The notes under the pieces: model-generated
The model's input: the letters and a program-made list of their open reading frames with translations, nothing else
Databases searched by the model: none
Told to the model about the DNA's origin: nothing
NCBI RefSeq assembly: GCF_013359865.1
Contig: NZ_JABMCE010000083.1
Span: 1-64,000 of the forward strand
DNA: 64,000 nucleotides
DNA from: Curtobacterium pusillum
Lineage (GTDB): Bacteria; Actinomycetota; Actinomycetes; Actinomycetales; Microbacteriaceae
Direction of reading: 5' to 3'
Position numbers and translations under genes: made by a program
Shown here: positions 8,304 to 16,258 of the stretch, one piece after another
How the letters are laid out: each line of letters starts with the position of its first letter
Numbering within the stretch: the first letter of the stretch is position 1

Positions 8304-9181
8304 CGGACGACCTCCCGGAAGACCTCGCTGAGCCGGGGGACGCGCGGGGAGAACGATCCGACGGTGCCGTGCTGGACGGCGTGCTGCAGGACGCGCTGGG
8401 CGGTGGCGTCCTCGGCTTCGAACACGGCGTAGCCGCCGTCGAACTCCCGGACGGTGACGCCCGGTTCGTCGCGGAGCCACGCCACGTCGCCGTCGACGAG
8501 GAGCTCCCAGGCCGCCGGGCCGGCCTGCTTCCGGAGTTCGTCCTGCGGCCCGGCGGCGCGGATCGTGCCGTCGGCGATCACCACGACGTCGTCGCAGAGC
8601 CGCTCGACGACGTCCAGCTGGTGGCTCGAGAAGAGCACCGGCACACCGCGGGCGGCGACTTCACGGAGGACGCCGAGCACCACGTCGACGGCCATCGGGT
8701 CGAGGCCGGAGAACGGCTCGTCGAGCACGAGGACCTCGGGGTCGTGCGCCAACGCGGCCGCGACCTGCACACGCTGCTGGTTGCCGAGGGACAGCTTCTC
8801 GACGGCGTCGTCCGCGTGCGGGGTCAGACCGAGCCGCTCGAGCAGGTCGGCCGTGCGGGTGGCGGCCGTGCTCTTGTCGACGCCGTGCAGCCGCGCGAAG
8901 TACGCGATCTGCTCGGCCACGGGCATCTTCGGGTAGAGGCCGCGCTCCTCGGGCATGTAGCCGAAGCGCCGTCGGTCTGCCGGTCCGATCGTCGCGCCGT
9001 CGATCGACACCGTGCCGGCGTCGGCCTGCAGCACGCCGAGCAGGATCCGCATGGTGGTGGTCTTGCCGGCGCCGTTGCCGCCGACGAACCCGGTCAGGCG
9101 ACCGTCGCCGACCGTGAACGTCACGTCGTCGAGCACCCGACGGTCGCCGTACTGCTTCGTCACCCCGTCGATGGCGAGCAT
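8300..9181 (-). CDS. ABC transporter ATP-binding protein (NatA-like)
   Basis: 293 residues with all nucleotide-binding motifs: Walker A GGNGAGKTTT near residue 35, a Q-loop region FGYMPEERGLYP, signature LSLGNQQRV, Walker B VLVLDEP and the switch His in FSSHQLD. The roughly 70-residue C-terminal extension is typical of NatA and drug-export ATPases. It energises the permease encoded immediately downstream with a 4-bp overlap. The ATPEERGLYP-type loop places it with the sodium/drug ABC-2 exporters. Confidence 0.92.
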   Translation of the reverse strand: MLAIDGVTKQYGDRRVLDDVTFTVGDGRLTGFVGGNGAGKTTTMRILLGVLQADAGTVSIDGATIGPADRRRFGYMPEERGLYPKMPVAEQIAYFARLHGVDKSTAATRTADLLERLGLTPHADDAVEKLSLGNQQRVQVAAALAHDPEVLVLDEPFSGLDPMAVDVVLGVLREVAARGVPVLFSSHQLDVVERLCDDVVVIADGTIRAAGPQDELRKQAGPAAWELLVDGDVAWLRDEPGVTVREFDGGYAVFEAEDATAQRVLQHAVQHGTVGSFSPRVPRLSEVFREVVR

Positions 9182-9257
9182 CTCGTTCCCCTCTCGCGGC
9201 GGTGTGCACCGCCTGCGTCGACGCTATTGCGCGGGGACGATCGACCACCTCCCGCGG

Positions 9258-9282
9258 ACGGCGGGGATCACGGGTCCGCCGT
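9258..9282 (-). terminator. Possible terminator of the two-component operon
   Basis: A 7-bp inverted repeat ACGGCGG / CCGCCGT with an 11-base loop lies in the 147-bp gap between the response-regulator stop and the ABC ATPase start. There is no clear U-tract. The rest of the gap shows nothing further that I can support. Confidence 0.3.
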
Positions 9283-9328
9283 GCGGGGGAGCCGGCGGGG
9301 AGCGGATGGGGCGCGGGTACCGGACGTG

Positions 9329-10009
9329 TCAGGCCGGGTTACCGGCGACGCCGTGCTCGAAGGCCCAGACGACGGCCTGGATGCGGTCGCGGAGCCCGAG
9401 CTTCTGCAGCACGTTCGACACGTGCGTCTTCACCGTGGCCTCGCCGACGTAGAGCTCGGTGGCGATCTCGGCGTTGCTCAGGCCCCGGGCGAGCAGGCGC
9501 AGCACGTCGGTCTCACGGTCGGTGAGCCCGGCGGCGGCGAGGGCGTCGTCCCCGCGCGTGGTGGACGGCGCCGACGGGGCCGCCGTCGCGCGGCTGATCA
9601 CCCGGCGGGTCACGTCCGGGGCCAGCAGCGCGTCGCCCGCCGCCACCGTGCGGACGGCGTCGATCAGGCGTTCGGGGGAGGCGTTCTTCAGCAGGAAGCC
9701 GCTGGCGCCGGCCTCGAGCGCCTGGAAGAGGGCGTCGTCGTGGTCGAACGTCGTCAGGACCAGCACGGCCGGCGGATCCGGGAGCGCTGCGATCCGCCGG
9801 GCCGCCTCGAGTCCGTCGACGTTCGGCATCTGGACGTCGAGGCAGACCACGTCCGGGCGGTGCGCGCGCACGGCGTGGACCGCCTCGGCACCGTCCGCGG
9901 CCTCGCCGACCACCCGGAACCCGGGCTCGGACTCGAGGATGACGCGGAACCCGGCCCGGACGAGGTCGTGGTCGTCGGCCAGCACGATGGTCAGGTCGTC
10001 GGTAGCCAT
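9329..10009 (-). CDS. NarL/LuxR-family response regulator
   Basis: 226 residues from the ATG at 10009, with 19 bp overlapping the kinase gene. The receiver domain (LADDHDLVR acidic pair, phospho-acceptor Asp in VVCLDVQMP, Lys in FLLKNASP) is joined by a variable linker to a C-terminal LuxR helix-turn-helix: LTDRETDVLRLLARGLSNAE and KTHVSNVLQKLGLRDR. It is the DNA-binding partner of the HisKA_3 kinase encoded just upstream. The following ABC exporter is a natural target, as in LiaRS/VraSR-like systems, but no operator could be identified. Confidence 0.92.
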   Translation of the reverse strand: MATDDLTIVLADDHDLVRAGFRVILESEPGFRVVGEAADGAEAVHAVRAHRPDVVCLDVQMPNVDGLEAARRIAALPDPPAVLVLTTFDHDDALFQALEAGASGFLLKNASPERLIDAVRTVAAGDALLAPDVTRRVISRATAAPSAPSTTRGDDALAAAGLTDRETDVLRLLARGLSNAEIATELYVGEATVKTHVSNVLQKLGLRDRIQAVVWAFEHGVAGNPA

Positions 10010-11268
10010 GCCCGCACCAGGTAGCCTCCCCGGGCGCGCGGCCCGATCTCGATCCGTCCGCCCACGGCGCCGACGCGTTCGCGCATCCCGACGTGGCCGA
10101 GTCCGCTGCCAGCGGTGGTCCGCGGCGGCCGTTCGCCGTGCCCGTCGTCGGTGACCTCGACCTCGACGCCGTCGTCGAGGTACCGCACGCGGACGTCGGC
10201 GCGAGCGCTCGGGCCGGCGTGCTTGAGGACGTTCGTCACGGCCTCCTGCACGATCCGGTAGGCCACGGCGGACACCGTCGGCGGGACGTCGCGCGCGTCG
10301 CCGACGACCACGTACTCCGTCGGGTGGCCGGCCGTGCGTGCCGAGTCCGCGAGCTCGCCGATGCGCCCGAGGCCCTCCGTGCTCGGGCCGTCGCCGTGCT
10401 CGTCCCCGCGCTGTCCGTCGTCGTCGTGGTCGGACCGCAGCGTGCCGAGCATCCGACGGAGTTCCTCGACCGCGGTGCGGGCGCTCTCCTCGACCACGCC
10501 GAGCGAGGCCGTCGCCTGCTCCGGGTCGCGGTCGACCACCCGCCGGGCAGCTCCGGCCTGCACCCCCATGAGCGACACGTGGTGGGCGACGACGTCGTGG
10601 AGTTCGCGGGCGATCCGGACGCGTTCGATCGTCACGGCCTGGGCAGCGTTCCGCTCGCGTTCCGCGGCGAGCTCGGCGGTCCGTTCGTCGAGCTGGTGCT
10701 TCGCGACCGCCGACGCCCATGCCCGGTTGCCCGCGTACCAGGCGGCGCCGAAGTAGATGACGTTGATGACGATGTTGAGCAGCGAGAGCGCGATGTACGG
10801 CGGGATGAGCCCGCCGTCGTCGTTCGGCAGCGCGTTCGGCACGGCCCAGCCGAACGCGATCGCGAGGAACAGCCATGCGAACATCCCGCCGATGACGACC
10901 CAGCGGACGACCTCGGCTCGCACCCGGTCGGAGCACCACGCCCCGACGGTGTACAGCGGGATGAACAGGGTGAAGTTGACGAGGAAGACCTCGGGCACGT
11001 GCAGGACCTGCGTGGCCGCGAAGGCCAGCGCCGAGACGACGGCGACGCTCATCGGCCAGCGCCGGCGGAACGCGATCGGGGCGGCGTTCGCCACGACGAT
11101 CAGTGCGGAGACCCACCACGCGGCCTGGTCGTCGCCGTAGGTGCCGGCGGAGCCGTAGAGCGTCGTCGTGATCGCCAGGCCCGAGCCGAGGACGATCGCG
11201 AGCACGGCATCCTGCCGGTGCTCCCGGCGCCCCACCGGCAGCCGCGACCACTCCGCCACCGTCCCCAT
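9991..11268 (-). CDS. Sensor histidine kinase, HisKA_3 type
   Basis: 425 residues from the ATG at 11268; a GTG two codons upstream and an ATG at 11328 are alternatives, and the latter would sit against the divergent YCII gene. About six hydrophobic helices occupy residues 25-190. Then come the dimerisation/phosphoacceptor helix RIARELHDVVAHH and the HATPase_c core ending GSGLGHVGMRERVGAVGGR. It has no large extracellular domain, so it belongs to the intramembrane-sensing group that monitors the envelope. It is paired with the overlapping NarL-type regulator. Confidence 0.9.
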   Translation of the reverse strand: MGTVAEWSRLPVGRREHRQDAVLAIVLGSGLAITTTLYGSAGTYGDDQAAWWVSALIVVANAAPIAFRRRWPMSVAVVSALAFAATQVLHVPEVFLVNFTLFIPLYTVGAWCSDRVRAEVVRWVVIGGMFAWLFLAIAFGWAVPNALPNDDGGLIPPYIALSLLNIVINVIYFGAAWYAGNRAWASAVAKHQLDERTAELAAERERNAAQAVTIERVRIARELHDVVAHHVSLMGVQAGAARRVVDRDPEQATASLGVVEESARTAVEELRRMLGTLRSDHDDDGQRGDEHGDGPSTEGLGRIGELADSARTAGHPTEYVVVGDARDVPPTVSAVAYRIVQEAVTNVLKHAGPSARADVRVRYLDDGVEVEVTDDGHGERPPRTTAGSGLGHVGMRERVGAVGGRIEIGPRARGGYLVRAWLPTT

Positions 11269-11345
11269 GCGCACCACGCTAGCGGGCACGTCTGCCGGAG
11301 CGCGCCTCCAGGAGTAGCCTCCCGCCAACGAGCAGAGGAGACGCC

Positions 11346-11684
11346 ATGCAGTTCCTCGTCAACGTCGTCGACGACGGGCAGGCCGACGCCGCCGGTCGGA
11401 CCGAGTCCGCGACCCGGGCCGAGATGGACGCGGTCGACGCGCTCAACGAACGGCTCGGGGACGCGGTCGTCTTCGCCGCCGGGGTGTCCGCGCCGGCGGA
11501 CGCCACCGTCGTCGACGCACGCGGCGGCACACCGGCCACGACCTCGGGGCTCGTCGGCGACCCCGCCGAGTTCGTCGCCGGGTTCTGGGTCATGGACCTG
11601 CCGGACACCGAGACCGCTCTCCGCGTCGCGAACGAGGCGTCGGTGGCGTGCAACCGGAAGATCGAGCTCCGCCCGCTGCTCTGA
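11346..11684 (+). CDS. YCII-related protein
   Basis: 112 residues with GAGGAG before the ATG. The compact alpha+beta fold of the YCII / DGPF family is recognisable from FLVNVVDDG at the start, the mid-protein FAAGVS and the late segment VAGFWVMDLPDTETAL. Family members are small, often metal- or ligand-binding proteins of uncertain activity, frequently near ECF sigma factors. The last 95 bases run through the 3' end of the convergent MFS gene, so the two share DNA on opposite strands. Confidence 0.8.
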   Translation: MQFLVNVVDDGQADAAGRTESATRAEMDAVDALNERLGDAVVFAAGVSAPADATVVDARGGTPATTSGLVGDPAEFVAGFWVMDLPDTETALRVANEASVACNRKIELRPLL

Positions 11685-12828
11685 CGCGGCGCCGGAACAG
11701 GACCGCCGCGGCGCTGACGGCGGTCACCGCGGAGCCCGCGACGAAGGACGCGGGGTAGCCACCCGTCGTGACGACCGCCCCGGCGCCGGCCGCCCCCGCC
11801 GCCTGCCCGAGCACGAGCGCCACGAACAGCATCGACGTGCCCGCGGAGGACCGTTCGGCGTCGATCTCGGTGGTCCAGGCGATCAGGGCTCCGGTCGCGG
11901 CGGTGTATCCCCAACCGAACACGGCGCAGGACAGCAGGGCGAGCACCGTCCACTGCGGCACGGTCCCCAGGGTGAGGACGGCCAGTGTCACGGCGGCGGT
12001 CGTGACGGCCCAGAGCGTCCGGGCGCGGAGGCGGCTGGTCCACCGCGCGGTGACCACGACCGCGGCCCCGCCGAGGCCGAGTGCGACCCAGGCCGACACC
12101 GACACCACGACCGAGGCACCCGCGTGCACGAGCACCGAGCGTCCGTACGTCCACACGACCGCGGACCCGGCGCCGAACAGCAGGGCGACGGCGAGGGCTC
12201 CACGGTGCGCGGCGAACCACCGTGCCGGGGTGCCGGACCGCGGCACCGGTCCGGCGCGGTGGCCGTCTGCAGCTCGGGACGCGGACAGCAGCACGCTCCC
12301 GACGGCGATCGCGAACACCCCCGAGCACGCCCAGGCCGCGCGCCAGTCGGGCAGGAGCACGAGGGCGAGGACGCCCGCGCCGACCAGCCCGGGTCCGGTG
12401 CCCGCGTTGACGATCGACTGCGCCCGACCCTGCACGGCGTCCGGCACCTGCTCGGCGACGAGCCGGACGAGTGCGGGCGAGGCGAGTCCCGCACCCGCCG
12501 ATCCGATCACCGAGGCCGACCCGAACACCGTCGTGTCCGGAGCAGCCGCCATCCCGAGCGCCCCGCCCCCGGCGACGAGTGCGGCCGCGAGCACCAGGAA
12601 CCGCGGGAGCCGTGCGGCGAGCAGGAACCCGCCGAGCGCGCCGAGGCAGTAGAGCACCGACGCACCGGAGGAGATCCACCCCGCTGAATCCGACGACAGC
12701 CCGAGGTCGCGCTGCACGTCGGGCAGGAACAGCCCGTACGCCAGCCGGACCAGGCCGTAGGTCGCGGCGATCAGGCCGAGCCCGCTCGCGAGCAGGACAC
12801 GCTGTTGCAACGAAAACGGTCGTTTCAC
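11590..12828 (-). CDS. MFS transporter (drug-exporter-like)
   Basis: 412 residues with about twelve helices, beginning MKRPFSLQQRVLLASGLGLI. A charged central loop near residue 195 (RAADGHRAGPVPRSGT) separates the two halves. Helix patterns and length fit the YbfB/YjiJ or CynX-like MFS exporters. After the last helix comes a 30-residue basic tail, encoded in DNA shared with the opposite-strand YCII gene. A TetR regulator diverges from it with only 23 bp between starts, so that regulator probably represses this exporter. An imperfect inverted repeat (GAAAACG/CGTTTC) covers the start region and is a candidate operator. Confidence 0.85.
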   Translation of the reverse strand: MKRPFSLQQRVLLASGLGLIAATYGLVRLAYGLFLPDVQRDLGLSSDSAGWISSGASVLYCLGALGGFLLAARLPRFLVLAAALVAGGGALGMAAAPDTTVFGSASVIGSAGAGLASPALVRLVAEQVPDAVQGRAQSIVNAGTGPGLVGAGVLALVLLPDWRAAWACSGVFAIAVGSVLLSASRAADGHRAGPVPRSGTPARWFAAHRGALAVALLFGAGSAVVWTYGRSVLVHAGASVVVSVSAWVALGLGGAAVVVTARWTSRLRARTLWAVTTAAVTLAVLTLGTVPQWTVLALLSCAVFGWGYTAATGALIAWTTEIDAERSSAGTSMLFVALVLGQAAGAAGAGAVVTTGGYPASFVAGSAVTAVSAAAVLFRRRVRAAGGARSSGCTPPTPRSRRGERSRCPAGP

Positions 12829-12851
12829 TATTCAGAGCCTAGGGTGCCCTC

Positions 12852-13406
12852 ATGGCGATGCGTCCAGGGACCGAGCAGAAGCTCCTCGACGCCGCGGAGG
12901 AACTCTTCTTCACCCGCGGCATCGCCGCGACCCCGATCGACGCCGTGCTCGAGCGCGCCGGGATCTCCAGCGCGACGCTCTACCGCGGGTACGCCAGCAA
13001 GGACTCCCTCGTCGCCGCGGCGCTCGGACGACGGCACGACGACTGGCTCGCGACGTGGGACCGGGCCGTGGACCGGGCCACGGACGATCGCGGTCGACTC
13101 CTGGCGGTGTTCGACGCGCTCGACGCGTACCGCTCCACGCCGTCCGGTTCGCGGTGGTGCGCGTTCCTCGGGACGGCCGCCGAGTACGTCGACGCCCCCG
13201 CTGACGTGCGCGGGGTCCTCGACCTCGAGACCGGCACACTCCGAGAACGCCTGGCCGCGTTCGCCGAGCCCCTCGTCGGCGCCGAGCGGGCACCGGCGCT
13301 CGCCGACCAGCTCCTGCTCGTCGTGTCGGGGTACCTCGCGATGCGCCTCCGTGACCCGGGCCTGGGCACCGAGACGGCCCGGACGATCGCCGCCGCGCTG
13401 ATCTGA
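12852..13406 (+). CDS. TetR-family transcriptional regulator
   Basis: 184 residues. An N-terminal helix-turn-helix of the TetR type is clear: KLLDAAEELFFTRGI, then TPIDAVLERAGISSATLYRG and the recognition-helix end YASKDSLV, within residues 8-58. The C-terminal part is a helical ligand and dimer domain without a recognisable effector site. It diverges from the MFS exporter with almost no intergenic DNA, the standard layout for a local ligand-relieved repressor. Confidence 0.9.
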   Translation: MAMRPGTEQKLLDAAEELFFTRGIAATPIDAVLERAGISSATLYRGYASKDSLVAAALGRRHDDWLATWDRAVDRATDDRGRLLAVFDALDAYRSTPSGSRWCAFLGTAAEYVDAPADVRGVLDLETGTLRERLAAFAEPLVGAERAPALADQLLLVVSGYLAMRLRDPGLGTETARTIAAALI

Positions 13407-13462
13407 CACGCGTCCGCGCGCCACCTGGACGTCCACCCGCCCGCCCGAGACGGGCACCGGCG

Positions 13463-13508
13463 ACGGACTGGAGGCGCGGTGCGGGCCCGCACCGCGCCTC
13501 CAGTCCGT
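13463..13508. terminator. Palindromic hairpin, copy 1 of the dispersed family (perfect)
   Basis: A perfect 46-bp palindrome with 23-base arms around the core GGAGGCGCGGTGC / GCACCGCGCCTCC. It lies between the convergent tetR-type and serine-hydrolase genes, so it could stop transcription from both sides. It has no U-tract, as is common in high-GC actinobacteria. The remainder of the 13407-13569 gap holds nothing else I can identify. Confidence 0.8.
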
Positions 13509-13569
13509 GGACGGGTCGCGTTCGAGAGCCGCACCCGATCCGGGCCCCGACCGTCCCGCGGACGCCGGA

Positions 13570-14451
13570 TCAGGCGATCGCGCGCACCGCGTCCGCCGCG
13601 AGCTCCGCGAGCCGGTGGTCCCGCGACTCCTCGTGCGCCGTGATCGTCACCACCGCCGCGCGGGCCTGGTCGACGACGACGTACTGGCCGTAGCGACCGT
13701 CGAGCCGCCACGCGTCCCCGGGACCGTCCCACACCGCGAACCCGTACCGCTCGAACGGTGCGCCGCCGCCGGTCTCGACCCAGTCGGTGTGCATCCCGTC
13801 GACCCACGCGGCCGACACGAGCTGCGTGGTGCCCCACCGGCCGCGGTCGCGCAGGAGCGCGCCGATGCGGGCGAGCTCGGAGGTCCGGAGCTCCAGGCCG
13901 CTGCCGCCGACGATCCAACCGAGCGGGCACCGGTGCCACTGCGGGTTGTGGATGCCGAGCGGCTCGAAGAGCCGGGGGAGCAGCCAGTCGCGGACGTCGC
14001 CGACCACGGCTCCGAGCATGCGCATCGCGACGTAGGGGCTCGCGTCGCTGTACCGGAAGACCGCGCCCGGGCCGACGGTCCGATGGCCGAGCATCTCGGC
14101 GGCCAGGTCGGGCCACGGGACGACCTCGTCGCCGAACCACGCGAAGTCGATGCCGCTCGTCATCGTGAGCAGGTGCCGGACCGTGACGGCCTCGACGCCC
14201 GCGCCGAGCCGGACCTCGGGGAGCAGCTCCGGCACCCGGGTGTCGAGCGAGAGCAGTCCTTCGTCGACCGCGATGCCGGCCGCGAGCGCGCACACGCCCT
14301 TCGACACCGAGTAGAGGTTCTCGCGTTCGTCGCTGCGCCAACGGTGTTCGGCCTCGTCGTCGCCGATCCGCACGTGCACGCCGTGGGCACCGAGGTGCTC
14401 CGCGTCGATGTCCGCGACGATGCGCTCCAGCACGGCCGGGGCGTCGGCCAT
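13570..14451 (-). CDS. Serine hydrolase of the beta-lactamase class C / S12 family
   Basis: 293 residues from the ATG at 14451, whose A is shared with the upstream stop (TGATG). Nucleophile motif SxxK appears as SVSK about 50 residues in, and the Tyr motif as YSDAS. Typical S12 segments LLTMTSGIDF and RYSDASPYVAMRM are also present. There is no signal peptide, so the enzyme is probably cytosolic, like the esterase and peptidase members of the family rather than a secreted beta-lactamase. It is translationally coupled to the retropepsin-like gene and diverges from rimK. Confidence 0.85.
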   Translation of the reverse strand: MADAPAVLERIVADIDAEHLGAHGVHVRIGDDEAEHRWRSDERENLYSVSKGVCALAAGIAVDEGLLSLDTRVPELLPEVRLGAGVEAVTVRHLLTMTSGIDFAWFGDEVVPWPDLAAEMLGHRTVGPGAVFRYSDASPYVAMRMLGAVVGDVRDWLLPRLFEPLGIHNPQWHRCPLGWIVGGSGLELRTSELARIGALLRDRGRWGTTQLVSAAWVDGMHTDWVETGGGAPFERYGFAVWDGPGDAWRLDGRYGQYVVVDQARAAVVTITAHEESRDHRLAELAADAVRAIA

Positions 14452-14933
14452 CAGGCGCGTCCGCGGTTCCGGCGCCGGATCTCCTTCGGGGCCCGGCCGG
14501 CCATGAAGGACCTCGCAGGATCGACGAGGAAGCCGTTGCGCAGCGCCTCGCGCCCGACCAGCATCCGGAAGCCCATCTGGTCGCGGTTGCTCAGCGTGAC
14601 CTCGGCCTCGAACACGCGGCCGGCGAGGGTCATCTCCGCCAGGACGACGATCCGTTCCTGCGTGTGCCCCGAGGAGCTGCGGATGGTGCGCCGGTCGTGG
14701 ACGTCGCACTCGATCGTGACCGCGTCGGCGTCGGTGTCCTGCCAGGGGTGCACCGAGAACCGCACCCGGTCGCCGGGGAGCTCCTCGAGGTCGAACGCGT
14801 GCAGCGCCGAACTGCGGGCGCCGGTGTCGAGCTTGACCTTGATCCACGGGATGCCGAGGCCCGGCAGCGCGGCCCACTCCCGCCACCCGGCGACCACGAG
14901 ACCGCCGTTCGGGGACTTCGGTTCTCGGGCCAT
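14451..14933 (-). CDS. RimK-associated retropepsin-like protease (Zn_protease / RimB family)
   Basis: 160 residues. VAGWREWAALPGLG followed by KVKLDTGARSSALHA is the hallmark of the family once named ATP-dependent zinc protease: an aspartic-protease-like DTG loop in a small beta barrel. Members sit with RimK-type glutamate ligases; RimB proteins trim or counteract glutamate tails added by RimK. Here it diverges from rimK across 69 bp and is coupled to a serine hydrolase. The intergenic DNA has TTGGAT-N16-TAACCC pointing towards rimK as a weak promoter candidate. Confidence 0.85.
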   Translation of the reverse strand: MAREPKSPNGGLVVAGWREWAALPGLGIPWIKVKLDTGARSSALHAFDLEELPGDRVRFSVHPWQDTDADAVTIECDVHDRRTIRSSSGHTQERIVVLAEMTLAGRVFEAEVTLSNRDQMGFRMLVGREALRNGFLVDPARSFMAGRAPKEIRRRNRGRA

Positions 14934-15002
14934 GCCCCCATCCTGTCGCATGCTTGGATGGAGCGTCGCCGTCGATAACCCGAACCCCGCGGAGCCCCAC
15001 CG

Positions 15003-16196
15003 ATGAAACTCGCCATCCTGTCGCGTGCCCCGCACGCGTACTCGACGGAGCGCCTCCGGGCGGCCGCGATCGACCGCGGGCACGAGGTCAAGGTGCTGAA
15101 CACGCTGCGGTTCGCGATCGACCTGACCGGCGACGACCCGGACCTGCAGTACCGCGGCAAGCTGCTGAGCGACTACGACGCGATCCTGCCGCGCATCGGG
15201 AACTCGATCACGTACTACGGCACCGCGGTGGTGCGGCAGTTCGAGCAGATGGACGTGTACACGCCGAACACCGCGAACGGGATCACGAACTCGCGGGACA
15301 AGCTCCGGGCGAACCAGATCCTGTCCCGGCACGACATCGGCATGCCCGCGACGACCTTCGTGAACGGTCGCGCCGACGTCCGGGGGGCGATCGAGCGGGT
15401 CGGGGGAGCACCGGTCGTGATCAAGCTGCTCGAGGGCACGCAGGGGATCGGCGTGATCCTCGCTCCCGAGGCGAAGGTCGCCGAGTCCATCGTCGAGACG
15501 CTGCACTCCACGAAGCAGAACGTCCTCATCCAGAGCTTCATCTCGGAGAGCCGCGGCCGGGACATCCGCGCGCTCGTCGTCGGCGACCGGGTCGTCGCGG
15601 CGATGCGCCGGAGTGCGTCGGGCGACGAGTTCCGGTCGAACGTGCACCGCGGCGGGACGGTCGAGAAGGTCACGTTGACGCCGGAGTACGAGGAGGCCGC
15701 GGTCCGCTCGGCGCAGATCATGGGCCTGCGGGTCGCCGGCGTCGACATGCTCGAGGGCAACGAGGGACCCCTCGTGATGGAGGTGAACTCGTCGCCGGGT
15801 CTCGAGGGCATCGAGCGCGCCACGGGCCTCGACATCGCCGGCGCGATCATCGACTTCATCGCGAACCAGGTCGCCTTCCCGGAGATCGACGTGCGGCAGC
15901 GGCTGTCGGTGTCGACGGGCTACGGCGTCGCGGAGCTCCTCGTGCACACCAACGCCGACCTCGTGGGGAAGACCATCAAGGAGTCGGGGCTCTGGGACCG
16001 CGACATCACGGTCCTGACGCTGCACCGCGGCTCGAGCGTCATCCCGAACCCGCGCAGCGGCGTCGCCCTCGAGCCCGGCGACCGCCTGCTCTGCTTCGGC
16101 AAGCTCGAGGAGATGCGCTCGATGATCCCGGAGCGGCGCAAGCGGCGCGCCAAGCTCCGCAAGCTGCCCAAGGAGCCACGCCAGCCGGAGGCCTGA
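15003..16196 (+). CDS. rimK: RimK-type ATP-grasp glutamate ligase with C-terminal TrkA-C domain
   Basis: 397 residues. The first 300 match RimK: pre-ATP-grasp domain from MKLAILSRAPHAYST, NGITNSRDKLRANQIL, the ATP-grasp segment VVIKLLEGTQGIGVIL and the metal-binding loop VMEVNSSPGLEGIE. E. coli RimK (about 300 residues) adds glutamates to ribosomal protein S6 and makes poly-glutamate. Residues from about 305 add an RCK-C/TrkA-C-like domain (VAELLVHTNADLVGKTIKES, then PGDRLLCFGKLEEM), a regulatory ligand-binding fold usually seen in ion channels. The tail ends in a basic run RRKRRAKLRKLPK. The fused domain suggests allosteric control by a nucleotide. Confidence 0.88.
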   Translation: MKLAILSRAPHAYSTERLRAAAIDRGHEVKVLNTLRFAIDLTGDDPDLQYRGKLLSDYDAILPRIGNSITYYGTAVVRQFEQMDVYTPNTANGITNSRDKLRANQILSRHDIGMPATTFVNGRADVRGAIERVGGAPVVIKLLEGTQGIGVILAPEAKVAESIVETLHSTKQNVLIQSFISESRGRDIRALVVGDRVVAAMRRSASGDEFRSNVHRGGTVEKVTLTPEYEEAAVRSAQIMGLRVAGVDMLEGNEGPLVMEVNSSPGLEGIERATGLDIAGAIIDFIANQVAFPEIDVRQRLSVSTGYGVAELLVHTNADLVGKTIKESGLWDRDITVLTLHRGSSVIPNPRSGVALEPGDRLLCFGKLEEMRSMIPERRKRRAKLRKLPKEPRQPEA

Positions 16197-16258
16197 CGCG
16201 GCCAGGATGCGCACTGTCCCCCGGTGTTCAGCGCTTCCGGATCGCGCATCCAGGACGG

